DNA of 64,000 bases, from positions 4,030,001 to 4,094,000 of the forward strand of contig NZ_JAUSWX010000001.1 of NCBI RefSeq assembly GCF_030815405.1, written 5' to 3'. The notes under the pieces are model-generated. The model had not been told where the DNA came from and searched no databases. It was given only the letters and a program-made list of their open reading frames with translations. The position numbers were made by a program, and so were the translations under genes. The stretch is from Agromyces albus. GTDB lineage: Bacteria > Actinomycetota > Actinomycetes > Actinomycetales > Microbacteriaceae. Of this stretch, positions 26,695 through 34,875 are shown piece by piece. The first letter of the stretch is position 1, and each line of letters begins with the position of its first letter.

Positions 26695-28601
26695 CCACCG
26701 CCATCACGCCACCCAACACGATCCCCACGCCGACCGGTCGCACGTCGCTGCTGCGCCGGGTGATCCGCCGCCCGCTCGGCACGATCTCGCTCGCGTTCCT
26801 CCTCGTCGTCGCGGTCATCGCCGTGATCGGCCCGCTGATCGCCCCGTACGACCCGAACCAGGCCTCGCTGCAGCTCGTGCTCGCGCAGCCGAGTGCGGAG
26901 CATCCGCTCGGTGCCGACAGCGGCGGCCGCGACGTGCTCTCCCGCCTGCTCGCGGCGACGCAGATCAGCATCGCCGCGGCGCTCGTCGCCCTCGTCACCG
27001 CGCTCCTGATCGGTGTGATCGCGGGCCTCATCGCGGGGTACTACCGCGGCTGGTTCGACAACGTCGCGTCGTGGTTCACGGCGCTCGTCATGGCACTGCC
27101 CGGCATCGTCGTGCTGCTGGCCGCGCGAGCGGTCGTGGGCCCGTCGGTGTGGGCGGCGATGTTCATCTTCGGCATCCTGCTCGCGCCGGCGTACTTCCGG
27201 CTCGTGTACGCCGCCGTCTCGGCGGTGCGCTCCGAGCTCTACGTCGACGCGGCCCGGGTGTCGGGCCTCAGCGACCTGCGGATCATCTCGCGCCACATCC
27301 TCTCGGTCGTACGCGCGCCGATCATCATCCAGTCGGCGATCGTCGCCGGCATCGCGATCGCGATCCAGTCGGGACTCGAGTTCCTGGGCCTCGGCGATAT
27401 GTCGGTGCCGACGTGGGGGTCGATGCTGAACGACGGCTTCATCAACATCTACAAGGCGCCGCTGCTCATGATGTGGCCGTCGCTCGCGATCGCCCTCACC
27501 TCCATAGCCCTGACCCTGCTCGCGAACGTCATGCGCGACGCGCTCGAGCGCACCGTGCAGGTGCGACGCCGGCGTCGCCGGGCCGTCGCCACCGCGACCG
27601 GGTCGATCGCCGCCGTGACCACGTCGATCGGGACCGTCACCGGTGGGATCGGAATCGACGCCGAAGCAGAGCCGACCATCCGTCACGCCGACGACGAACG
27701 CGCCGCGGCCCGCGCCGGCGACACGATCCTCGACGTGCGCGACCTCCGCATCGGCTACGGGCAGGACGACGGCGGCACGCTCGAGGTCGTGCACGGCGTC
27801 TCCCTCGACATCCGCCGCGGCGAGGTGCACGGCCTCATCGGGGAATCGGGCTCGGGCAAGACCCAGACCGCGTTCGCCGTGCTCGGCCTCCTGCCGCGCG
27901 GCGGCCACATCACGGGCGGTTCCGTCGACTACGAGGGCGTGCGTCTCGACACCCTGGGGGAGCGGGAGTACACCGCGATCCGCGGGCGGCGCATCGGGTA
28001 CATCCCGCAGGAGCCGATGTCGAACCTCGACCCGTCGTTCACGATCGGCAGCCAGCTCGTCGAACCCCTGCGGGTGGGCCTCGGCCTCAGTAAGAAGGAC
28101 GCGACCGAGAAGGCGCTCGCGCTGCTCGAGCGGGTCGGCATCCCCGATCCCAAGCGCACGTTCGCCGCCTACCCGCACGAGGTGTCGGGCGGCATGGCGC
28201 AGCGCGTGCTCATCGCCGGCGCGGTCTCGACCGACCCCGACCTCATCATCGCCGACGAGCCGACCACGGCCCTCGACGTGACGGTGCAGGCCGAGGTGCT
28301 CGACCTGCTGCGCGACCTGCAGGCGGAGCGCCAGATGGCGTTGCTCCTCGTCACGCACAACTTCGGCGTCGTCGCCGATCTCTGCGACCGGGTGTCGGTG
28401 ATGCAGCACGGCCTCATCGTCGAGCACGGCCCGGTTCGTGCGATCTTCGGGCGTGCGGAGCATCCGTACACCCGTTCGCTCCTCGGCGCGATCCTCGACG
28501 AGGGCCCGGCGCGAGCCCCGCTCGGCGGCGGCATCGAGAAGGCGGGCATCGAACAGGCCGGCATCGAACAGGCCGACATCGTGAAGGGAGGTGCGCGATG
28601 A
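26691..28601 (+). CDS. ABC transporter permease-ATPase fusion, DppC-DppD type
   Basis: A 636-residue single chain. Residues about 20-300 are a DppC-type permease with six helices and the coupling loop YVDAARVSGLSDLRIISRHILSVV. A linker of about 45 residues with alternating TSIG/GIGIDAEAE pieces follows. Residues about 345-590 form the ATPase with Walker A GESGSGKT, Q-loop IPQEP, signature VSGGMAQR, Walker B LIIADEP and switch His in LLLVTHN, then the HPYTRSLL tail of the oligopeptide subfamily. Such fusions are known in actinobacterial peptide-type importers. The C-terminus has a 15-base tandem repeat (GIEQA twice). ATGA overlaps link it to both neighbours. Confidence 0.93.
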   Translation: MTTAITPPNTIPTPTGRTSLLRRVIRRPLGTISLAFLLVVAVIAVIGPLIAPYDPNQASLQLVLAQPSAEHPLGADSGGRDVLSRLLAATQISIAAALVALVTALLIGVIAGLIAGYYRGWFDNVASWFTALVMALPGIVVLLAARAVVGPSVWAAMFIFGILLAPAYFRLVYAAVSAVRSELYVDAARVSGLSDLRIISRHILSVVRAPIIIQSAIVAGIAIAIQSGLEFLGLGDMSVPTWGSMLNDGFINIYKAPLLMMWPSLAIALTSIALTLLANVMRDALERTVQVRRRRRRAVATATGSIAAVTTSIGTVTGGIGIDAEAEPTIRHADDERAAARAGDTILDVRDLRIGYGQDDGGTLEVVHGVSLDIRRGEVHGLIGESGSGKTQTAFAVLGLLPRGGHITGGSVDYEGVRLDTLGEREYTAIRGRRIGYIPQEPMSNLDPSFTIGSQLVEPLRVGLGLSKKDATEKALALLERVGIPDPKRTFAAYPHEVSGGMAQRVLIAGAVSTDPDLIIADEPTTALDVTVQAEVLDLLRDLQAERQMALLLVTHNFGVVADLCDRVSVMQHGLIVEHGPVRAIFGRAEHPYTRSLLGAILDEGPARAPLGGGIEKAGIEQAGIEQADIVKGGAR

Positions 28602-29437
28602 GCGCGCCACTGCTCGAGGTCGAGAACCTCGAAGTCGAGTACCCCGGCAAGGGGTTCCGTGCCAAGCCGTTCCAGGCGCTGAAGGGCGTCTCGCTCGAGA
28701 TCCTGCCGGGTGAAACCGTGGGCCTCGTCGGCGAATCGGGCTCGGGCAAGACCACGCTCGGTCGCGCCGTGCTCGGCCTCGCGCCGGTGACGGGTGGGTC
28801 GATCCGCTACGCGGGCCGTGAGATCGGCCAGCTGCACCGTCGCGAGCGGCGTGAGCTGAGCTCCGAGATCCAGGTCGTCTTCCAAGACCCCTACTCCTCG
28901 CTCAACCCGGCGCTCACGATCGAGCAGATCCTCATCGAGCCGCTCACCGTGCGTGGCGTCTCCACCGCTGCAGCGAAGCAGCGCGTCGCGACCCTGCTCG
29001 AGCAGGTCGGCCTGCCGGTCGACGCCCGCTCGCGCCTCCCGCGCGAGTTCTCGGGCGGGCAACGGCAGCGCGTCGCGATCGCCCGCGCGCTCGCCCTCGA
29101 CCCGAAGCTCATCGTGTGCGACGAGCCCGTGTCGGCGCTCGACCTGTCGACACAGGCGCGCGTACTCGACCTCTTCATCGAGATCCAGGAGCGCACGGGC
29201 GTCGCCTACCTCTTCATCTCCCACGACCTCGCGGTCGTTCGGCACGTGAGCCATCGCGTCGCGGTGATGTACCGCGGCGAGATCGTCGAGTCGGGCGACG
29301 GCGACCAGGTGACGGCGCGGCCGGAGCATCCGTACACCCAGAAGCTCTTCATGGCCGCGCCCGTGCCCGACCCCGACCAGCAGGAGGAGCGGCGCATCGC
29401 GCGCCGGCGCCTCATGGCGATCGCAGCAGAAGGATGA
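28598..29437 (+). CDS. ABC transporter ATP-binding protein, DppF-type
   Basis: A 279-residue ATPase, the second nucleotide-binding partner of the importer. Walker A GESGSGKTT is near residue 45, the Q-loop is VFQDPYSSLNP, the signature is FSGGQRQR, Walker B is LIVCDEPVSALD, and the switch region is FISHDLAVVRH. The C-terminal HPYTQKLFMAAPVPDP is the oligopeptide/dipeptide tail. A GGGAGG site precedes the ATG, which overlaps the fusion gene. The gene's last bases overlap a possible ATG of the GH1 gene. Confidence 0.94.
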   Translation: MSAPLLEVENLEVEYPGKGFRAKPFQALKGVSLEILPGETVGLVGESGSGKTTLGRAVLGLAPVTGGSIRYAGREIGQLHRRERRELSSEIQVVFQDPYSSLNPALTIEQILIEPLTVRGVSTAAAKQRVATLLEQVGLPVDARSRLPREFSGGQRQRVAIARALALDPKLIVCDEPVSALDLSTQARVLDLFIEIQERTGVAYLFISHDLAVVRHVSHRVAVMYRGEIVESGDGDQVTARPEHPYTQKLFMAAPVPDPDQQEERRIARRRLMAIAAEG

Positions 29438-29439
29438 CG

Positions 29440-30864
29440 ATGACCGAGACCACCCGTGACCTCACCCCGGCCCGCCTCGACCTCCCCGCCGACTTCGCGT
29501 GGGGCGTCGCAACCGCCGCGTACCAGATCGAGGGCGGCGTCGCCGAGGGCGGCCGCGGCCCGAGCATCTGGGACACGTTCGTGAAGCAGCCCGGCGCGAT
29601 CTTCCACGGCGAGAACGCCGACGTGGCGGTCGACCACTACCACCGCTGGGCGGAGGACCTCGACCTGATGGTCGAGCTCGGCATCCCCGCGTACCGGCTG
29701 TCGCTCTCGTGGGCTCGGCTGCAGCCGACCGGCCACGGCGCGCTCAACCCCGAGGGCGTGGCCTTCTACCGTGCGCTGCTCGAGGGGTGCCGCGCTCGCG
29801 GCATCGAGCCCTACGTCACGCTCTACCACTGGGACCTGCCGCAAGCGCTGCAGGACGAGGGCGGCTGGCCCGCCCGCGAGACGGCGTACCGCTTCGGCGA
29901 GTACGCGGCGCTCGTCGCCGACGCCCTCGGCGACCTCGCCGACAACTGGATCACGATCAACGAGCCGGTGTGCGCGTCGTTCCTCAGCTACTCGTGGGGC
30001 ATGCAGGCGCCGGGGCATACGGATGACTCCGAGGCGACCCGAGCCGCGCACCACCTGCTGCTCGCACACGGGCTTGCGCTCGCTGCCTTCCGCGAGCGAC
30101 GGCCGGCCGCGAAGCTCGGCATCACGAACCTCATCTCGAACCTCAATCCGGCGAGTGACAGCGAAGCGGATGCCGCGGCGACGCGCGTCGCCGACATCCG
30201 CTTCAACCGCATCTTCCTCGAGCCCGTCTTCCACGGCTCGTACGGCGAGGACGTCGCCGGGGTGTTCGGCATGCACGGCATCACGGTCGACGAGACCGAC
30301 GACGGCCTCGTGCGCCGCGGCGACCTCGCGCTCATCTCGGCGCCGACCGACTTCGCCGGCGTCAACCACTACACGAACACGCTCATCGCGGCCGACCCCG
30401 AGTCGCCGACCGGCACGCGCATGACACAGGTCGAGCCGACGCCGACGACGTTCGACTGGTCGGACACCCCCGACGCGCTCCGCGACGTGCTGCTGCGCGT
30501 GAGCCGCGAGTTCACGCCGCTGCCGCTCTATGTGACCGAGAATGGCGCGACCTTCGCCGACTACCCGACGCACGACCGACGCGTGCACGACCCCGAGCGG
30601 GTGCACTACCTCGCCGGCTACACGCGCGCCTGCGCCGATGCAGTCGCGGCCGGTGCCGACGTGCGGGGCTACTTCGCGTGGTCGTTCCTCGACAACTTCG
30701 AGTGGTCGTGGGGCTACTCGATGCGATTCGGCATCGTCTACGTCGACTACCCCAGCCTCGCCCGCATGCCGAAGGACAGCGCCTACTGGTACCGCGACTT
30801 CATCGCGGCCCAGGAGGCCGAAGCTGACAACGCCAGGGTCACGGATGCCGCAGCCGTCGCATGA
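29440..30864 (+). CDS. GH1 family beta-glucosidase
   Basis: A 474-residue GH1 retaining beta-glycosidase, cytoplasmic because no export signal is present. The N-terminal signature FAWGVATAAYQIEG, the general acid/base glutamate in TINEPVC and the nucleophile glutamate in YVTENGA are all visible. The C-terminal FAWSFLDNFEWSWGY holds residues that fix the substrate hydroxyls. It would release glucose, fucose or galactose from short beta-glycosides after import. The ATG at 29440 has AGGA five bases upstream. ATG 29434 overlaps the ATPase stop and is the alternative. Confidence 0.95.
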   Translation: MTETTRDLTPARLDLPADFAWGVATAAYQIEGGVAEGGRGPSIWDTFVKQPGAIFHGENADVAVDHYHRWAEDLDLMVELGIPAYRLSLSWARLQPTGHGALNPEGVAFYRALLEGCRARGIEPYVTLYHWDLPQALQDEGGWPARETAYRFGEYAALVADALGDLADNWITINEPVCASFLSYSWGMQAPGHTDDSEATRAAHHLLLAHGLALAAFRERRPAAKLGITNLISNLNPASDSEADAAATRVADIRFNRIFLEPVFHGSYGEDVAGVFGMHGITVDETDDGLVRRGDLALISAPTDFAGVNHYTNTLIAADPESPTGTRMTQVEPTPTTFDWSDTPDALRDVLLRVSREFTPLPLYVTENGATFADYPTHDRRVHDPERVHYLAGYTRACADAVAAGADVRGYFAWSFLDNFEWSWGYSMRFGIVYVDYPSLARMPKDSAYWYRDFIAAQEAEADNARVTDAAAVA

Positions 30865-30913
30865 GCCGTATCCGCTCGTCGATCACCACCGCACTGAACG
30901 AAGGAACCACCGT

Positions 30914-33367
30914 ATGACGGCGTCAACCGACCACCTGCGACCACTGCTCGAGCGCCTCTCGCTCGAGGACAAGGTCGCGCTCGTGCAGGGCGCGGACTTC
31001 TGGACGACCGTGCCGCTGCCGCAGATCGGCTTGCGCGCGATGACGCTCTCCGACGGTCCGGCGGGTGTGCGTGGGCCGGCGTGGGACGAGCGCGACCCGT
31101 CGCTCAATCTCCCGTCGGGCACCGCGCTCGCCGCCTCGTGGGACACGGCGCTCGCCCACCGCTATGGTGCCGCCGCGGCATCCGAAGCCCGCCGCAAGGG
31201 GGTCGACGTCGTGCTCGGCCCGACCATCAACCTGCACCGCTCGCCGCTCGGCGGCCGTCACTTCGAGTGCTTCAGCGAGGACCCGTGGCTCTCGGGCGAG
31301 CTCGGCGCCTCGTATGTCGAGGGCCTGCAGCAGAATGGCGTCGCCGCGACGCCGAAGCACTACGTCGCGAACGACTCGGAGACCGAGCGCTTCACGGCCG
31401 ACGTGCGCGTCGACGAGCGCGCCTTGCGCGAGGTCTACCTCCTGCCGTTCGAGCGCGCGGTCGAGGCCGGCGCGTGGGCGGTCATGAGTGCCTACAATTC
31501 GGTCGACGGTGTCACGATGACCGAGAACGATTTGCTCGAGACGCCGCTCAACTCGGAGTGGGGCTTCGATGGCGTCGTCGTCTCGGACTGGACCGCCGTG
31601 CGCAGCCTCGACGCGGTGCCCGCCGCGCAGGATCTCGCGATGCCCGGCCCGGCACCGGCGTGGGTCGACCTTGCCGATGCGGTGCGCGACGGGCGCCTGG
31701 ACGAGGCCGACCTCGACCGCAAGGTGCTGCGCCTCCTGCTCCTCGCCGAGCGTGTCGGCGCGCTCGAGGGCTCGTCGGCGGTAACGCCGCCGGAGGTCGA
31801 CGGCCGGGCGTTCGCGCGGGAGGCCGCCGTCGAGGGCGCGGTGCTCGTGAAGAACGACGGCGAGCTGCCGTGGCATCCGTCGTCGCTGGCGAAGGTCGCC
31901 GTGATCGGGCACAACGCCCGCGACGCGCGTACCCAGGGCGGCGGCAGCGCGACGGTGCTGCCCGAGCACATCGTCACCCCGATCGACGGCATCCGCGCCG
32001 CCCTGCCGCACGCCGACGTGACGTACACGCTCGGCGCGGTCGTGCAGGAGGGCGTCGCCGAGATCCCGCTCGACCGCATCGCGAACCCCCGCACGGGCGA
32101 GCCCGGACTCGTCGTCTCGTTCCGCGACGCCGACGGCGCCGAGCTCTTCAGCGAGCACCGCCGGTCGACGGCGCTCGTGTGGTTCGGCGGCGGCGCGCCG
32201 ATCGCGGCGTCGTCGACGGTCGAGCTGCACACGACGTTCACCCCCGCGGAGTCGGGCGAGATCCTGCTCGGCTTCGCGACCGCGAAGCACGGCCGCGTCT
32301 ACGTCGACGGTGTGCTCCTCGTCGACGAGCAGCCCGAGATCGTCGGCACAGATCTCGGTGCCGCATTCCTCTCGCCACCCTCAGCGACGGGAGCGATCAC
32401 CGTTGAGGCGGGCGTTCCGCTCGACGTGCGCGCCGAATTCGACCTCGGCTCCGCAGACAGCCCGCTCGCCGGCGCGCTGAGCGTCACCTTCGGCATCGCG
32501 CCCGACGACACCGATCCCGAGGGCCTGATCGCCGAGGCCGTCGAGGCGGCGCGCAACGCCGAGGTCGCCGTCGTCGTGGTCGGCACGAACTCGAAGGTCG
32601 AGTCCGAGGGCTACGACCGCACGAACCTCGACCTCCCCGGCCGGCAGGACGAGCTCGTGCGTGCCGTCGCCGCGGTGAACCCGCGCACGGTCGTCGTGGT
32701 CAACGCGGGTTCGCCCGTGCTGCTGCCGTGGCGCGACGACGTCGCGGCGGTGCTCCTCGGCTGGTTCGGCGGGCAGGAGTTCGGGCAGGCCATCGCCGAT
32801 GTGCTGTTCGGCGCGGCAGAGCCGGGCGGGCGTCTCACGACGTCGTGGCCCGCCTCGCTCGAAGACGTGCCCGTGGTCGACGTGACGCCGAAGAACGACC
32901 GCCTCGAGTACGCCGAGGGCATCCACCTCGGCTACCGCGCGTGGCTGCGCGCCGGCCGCACGCCCGCCTATCCCTTCGGGTTCGGGCTCGGCTACACGAC
33001 GTGGTCGTTCGAGGCGATCGAGGTGACGGATGCCGCGGGCGGCGACGGCGAGGCATCCGACGCCCTCGTACACGTGACCGTCACGAACACAGGCGACCGC
33101 GCCGGCAAGCACGTCGTGCAGGTCTACGCCGAGCGCGAGGACTCCGCTGTCGACCGGCCGGTGCGCTGGCTCGTCGGGTTCGCGGTCGTGCGTGCCGAGG
33201 CGGGCGAGACCGTCGTCGCCTCCGTGCCGGTGGCCGCGCGCCGTCTCGCGCACTGGGACGGCGGTTGGAAGGTCGAACCGGGCGCCTACACGCTCAGCGC
33301 GGGCGCGTCGGTCGACGACCTGCCGCTCACCGCGACGTACTCGACGGCTGAGGTGTTCGCGGCGTGA
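30914..33367 (+). CDS. GH3 family beta-glucosidase with PA14 domain
   Basis: An 817-residue GH3 enzyme without a signal peptide. The (beta/alpha)8 domain at about 10-290 has KHYVANDSE (catalytic-site lysine-histidine) and the nucleophile aspartate in GVVVSDW. The second alpha/beta sandwich domain is split by a PA14 insert of about 140 residues (near 395-540, with AKHGRVYVDGVLLVDE). A fibronectin-III-like end domain follows (HVTVTNTGDRAGKHVVQVY). PA14-bearing GH3 enzymes favour short beta-glucosides and aryl glycosides. The ATG follows AAGGAACC. It overlaps the GH43 start. Confidence 0.95.
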   Translation: MTASTDHLRPLLERLSLEDKVALVQGADFWTTVPLPQIGLRAMTLSDGPAGVRGPAWDERDPSLNLPSGTALAASWDTALAHRYGAAAASEARRKGVDVVLGPTINLHRSPLGGRHFECFSEDPWLSGELGASYVEGLQQNGVAATPKHYVANDSETERFTADVRVDERALREVYLLPFERAVEAGAWAVMSAYNSVDGVTMTENDLLETPLNSEWGFDGVVVSDWTAVRSLDAVPAAQDLAMPGPAPAWVDLADAVRDGRLDEADLDRKVLRLLLLAERVGALEGSSAVTPPEVDGRAFAREAAVEGAVLVKNDGELPWHPSSLAKVAVIGHNARDARTQGGGSATVLPEHIVTPIDGIRAALPHADVTYTLGAVVQEGVAEIPLDRIANPRTGEPGLVVSFRDADGAELFSEHRRSTALVWFGGGAPIAASSTVELHTTFTPAESGEILLGFATAKHGRVYVDGVLLVDEQPEIVGTDLGAAFLSPPSATGAITVEAGVPLDVRAEFDLGSADSPLAGALSVTFGIAPDDTDPEGLIAEAVEAARNAEVAVVVVGTNSKVESEGYDRTNLDLPGRQDELVRAVAAVNPRTVVVVNAGSPVLLPWRDDVAAVLLGWFGGQEFGQAIADVLFGAAEPGGRLTTSWPASLEDVPVVDVTPKNDRLEYAEGIHLGYRAWLRAGRTPAYPFGFGLGYTTWSFEAIEVTDAAGGDGEASDALVHVTVTNTGDRAGKHVVQVYAEREDSAVDRPVRWLVGFAVVRAEAGETVVASVPVAARRLAHWDGGWKVEPGAYTLSAGASVDDLPLTATYSTAEVFAA

Positions 33368-34875
33368 CCTCCTACCCGAACCCGCTCATCTCGGGGTTCA
33401 ACCCCGATCCGAGCGTCGTGCGCGTCGGCGACGAGTACTACATCGCGACGTCGACGTTCGAGTACCTGCCGGGCATCCCGATCTACCGCTCGCGCGACTT
33501 CGTGAACTGGGAGCGCATCGGGCACGTCGCCACGCGGCCGGGCCAGCTCGGCGTCGACGAGGTGCCCACGGCGGGCGGCGCGTGGGCGCCCACGATCCGG
33601 CACCGCGACGGCGTCTTCCACCTCGTCATCACCGACGCGATGGGCCGGGGCATGCTGCATTTCACGGCGACGGATGCCGCAGGCCCCTGGAGCGACGGCG
33701 ACCTCATCCTCAAGGCCGACGGTTCTGCGAGCGTCGACGGCATCGACCCCGACCTCGCCTGGGACGACGACGGCACGGCATACATCACCTACTCGGGCCT
33801 GATCCTGAGCGGCGACGAGATGGGATCGCACCATGGCATCCAGCAGGTGCGCGTCGACCTCGACGGCCACCGCGCGCTCGAGGAGCCGCGCTCGCTGTGG
33901 TCGGGCTCGGGCCTCATGTTCCCCGAGGCACCGCACCTCTACCGGCACGACGGACGCTGGTACCTCCTGATCGCCGAGGGCGGCACCGAGCGCGGCCACG
34001 GCATCAGCATCGCGCGCGGCGACTCGCCCGAAGGCCCCTTCGAGGGCGCCCCATCGAACCCGCTCGTGTCGGCCCGCTCGACCGACCGGCCGATTCAGAA
34101 CACCGGTCACGGCGACCTCGTCGTGGGTCCTGATGGCGAGTGGCTCGTCGTGCTCCTCGGCGTGCGGCCGCGCAGCATGACGCGGGCGTTCTCGGCGCTC
34201 GGGCGCGAGACCTTCGTCACCCGCGTGCGCTGGCGCGACGACGGCTGGCCCGAGATCGACCCGGTCGAACTCGCGCCACGGCCCGGCAGCGCAGCGCGCG
34301 ACGACTTCGACGACGCCGAGTTCGCGTCGGACTGGGTTGCCGTGCGCCGCCTGCCGCACGAGGCCGGCTCGCTGACGGAGCGCCCGGGCTCGCTCGTGCT
34401 GCACGCCGACGGCTCGACGCTCGACGACACGCGGCCGGTGTTCGTCGGCCGTCGCCAGGAGCACCTCCGCTCGACGTCGCGTGCACTGGTAGATGTCTCC
34501 GCGGGGGTCGGCGGCCTCGCGGTGCGCTACGACGAGCGGTTCCACGTCGGCATCGAGGCGGGCGACGGTCGGCTTCGCGCCCACGCGCAGCTCGGCGGTC
34601 TCTGGCAGGAGTGGTCGGAGCCCTTCGACGGCACCGAGGTCGAGCTCGTGCTCCGCACCCGGCGGCCGAACGACAACGGCGGGTTCCCGCGCACGTCCGA
34701 CGTGATCGAACTCGGCGCCGTCGTCGGCGGCATGGAGCGCGTGCTCGCCGAGATCGACGGCCGCTTCCTCTCCTCCGAGGTCACCGAGTCGTTCACCGGT
34801 CGCGTCACCGGCCTGTCGGCGCGGCGGGGTACCGTGGCCGTCGACTGGTTCGCATACGAGGGCGATGACGAATGA
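33364..34875 (+). CDS. GH43 family beta-xylosidase/arabinosidase
   Basis: A 503-residue GH43 protein without a signal peptide. The five-bladed propeller domain starts with NPLISGFNPDPSVVRVGDEYY, where the first aspartate of NPDPS is the general base. The pKa modulator aspartate lies in DGIDPDLAWDDDG and the general acid glutamate in MFPEAPHLY. The last ~190 residues are a beta-sandwich of the GH43 C2/DUF1349 type. It most resembles the XynB-like beta-xylosidases of subfamily 11 and would remove xylose or arabinose decorations. It starts at a GTG overlapping the GH3 stop and ends overlapping the GH78 start. Confidence 0.93.
   Translation: MTSYPNPLISGFNPDPSVVRVGDEYYIATSTFEYLPGIPIYRSRDFVNWERIGHVATRPGQLGVDEVPTAGGAWAPTIRHRDGVFHLVITDAMGRGMLHFTATDAAGPWSDGDLILKADGSASVDGIDPDLAWDDDGTAYITYSGLILSGDEMGSHHGIQQVRVDLDGHRALEEPRSLWSGSGLMFPEAPHLYRHDGRWYLLIAEGGTERGHGISIARGDSPEGPFEGAPSNPLVSARSTDRPIQNTGHGDLVVGPDGEWLVVLLGVRPRSMTRAFSALGRETFVTRVRWRDDGWPEIDPVELAPRPGSAARDDFDDAEFASDWVAVRRLPHEAGSLTERPGSLVLHADGSTLDDTRPVFVGRRQEHLRSTSRALVDVSAGVGGLAVRYDERFHVGIEAGDGRLRAHAQLGGLWQEWSEPFDGTEVELVLRTRRPNDNGGFPRTSDVIELGAVVGGMERVLAEIDGRFLSSEVTESFTGRVTGLSARRGTVAVDWFAYEGDDE

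Noticed and set aside
26430..28610. A 726-residue minus-strand frame opposite the permease-ATPase fusion
   Set aside because: It is rich in Arg, Asp and His repeats, has no motif, and overlaps a gene with Walker A, signature and Walker B motifs.
24137..29437. Simple dipeptide or nickel importer
   Set aside because: Motifs alone fit that label, but direct overlap with five glycosidase genes makes a sugar or glycoside ligand more likely. Neither has been shown.
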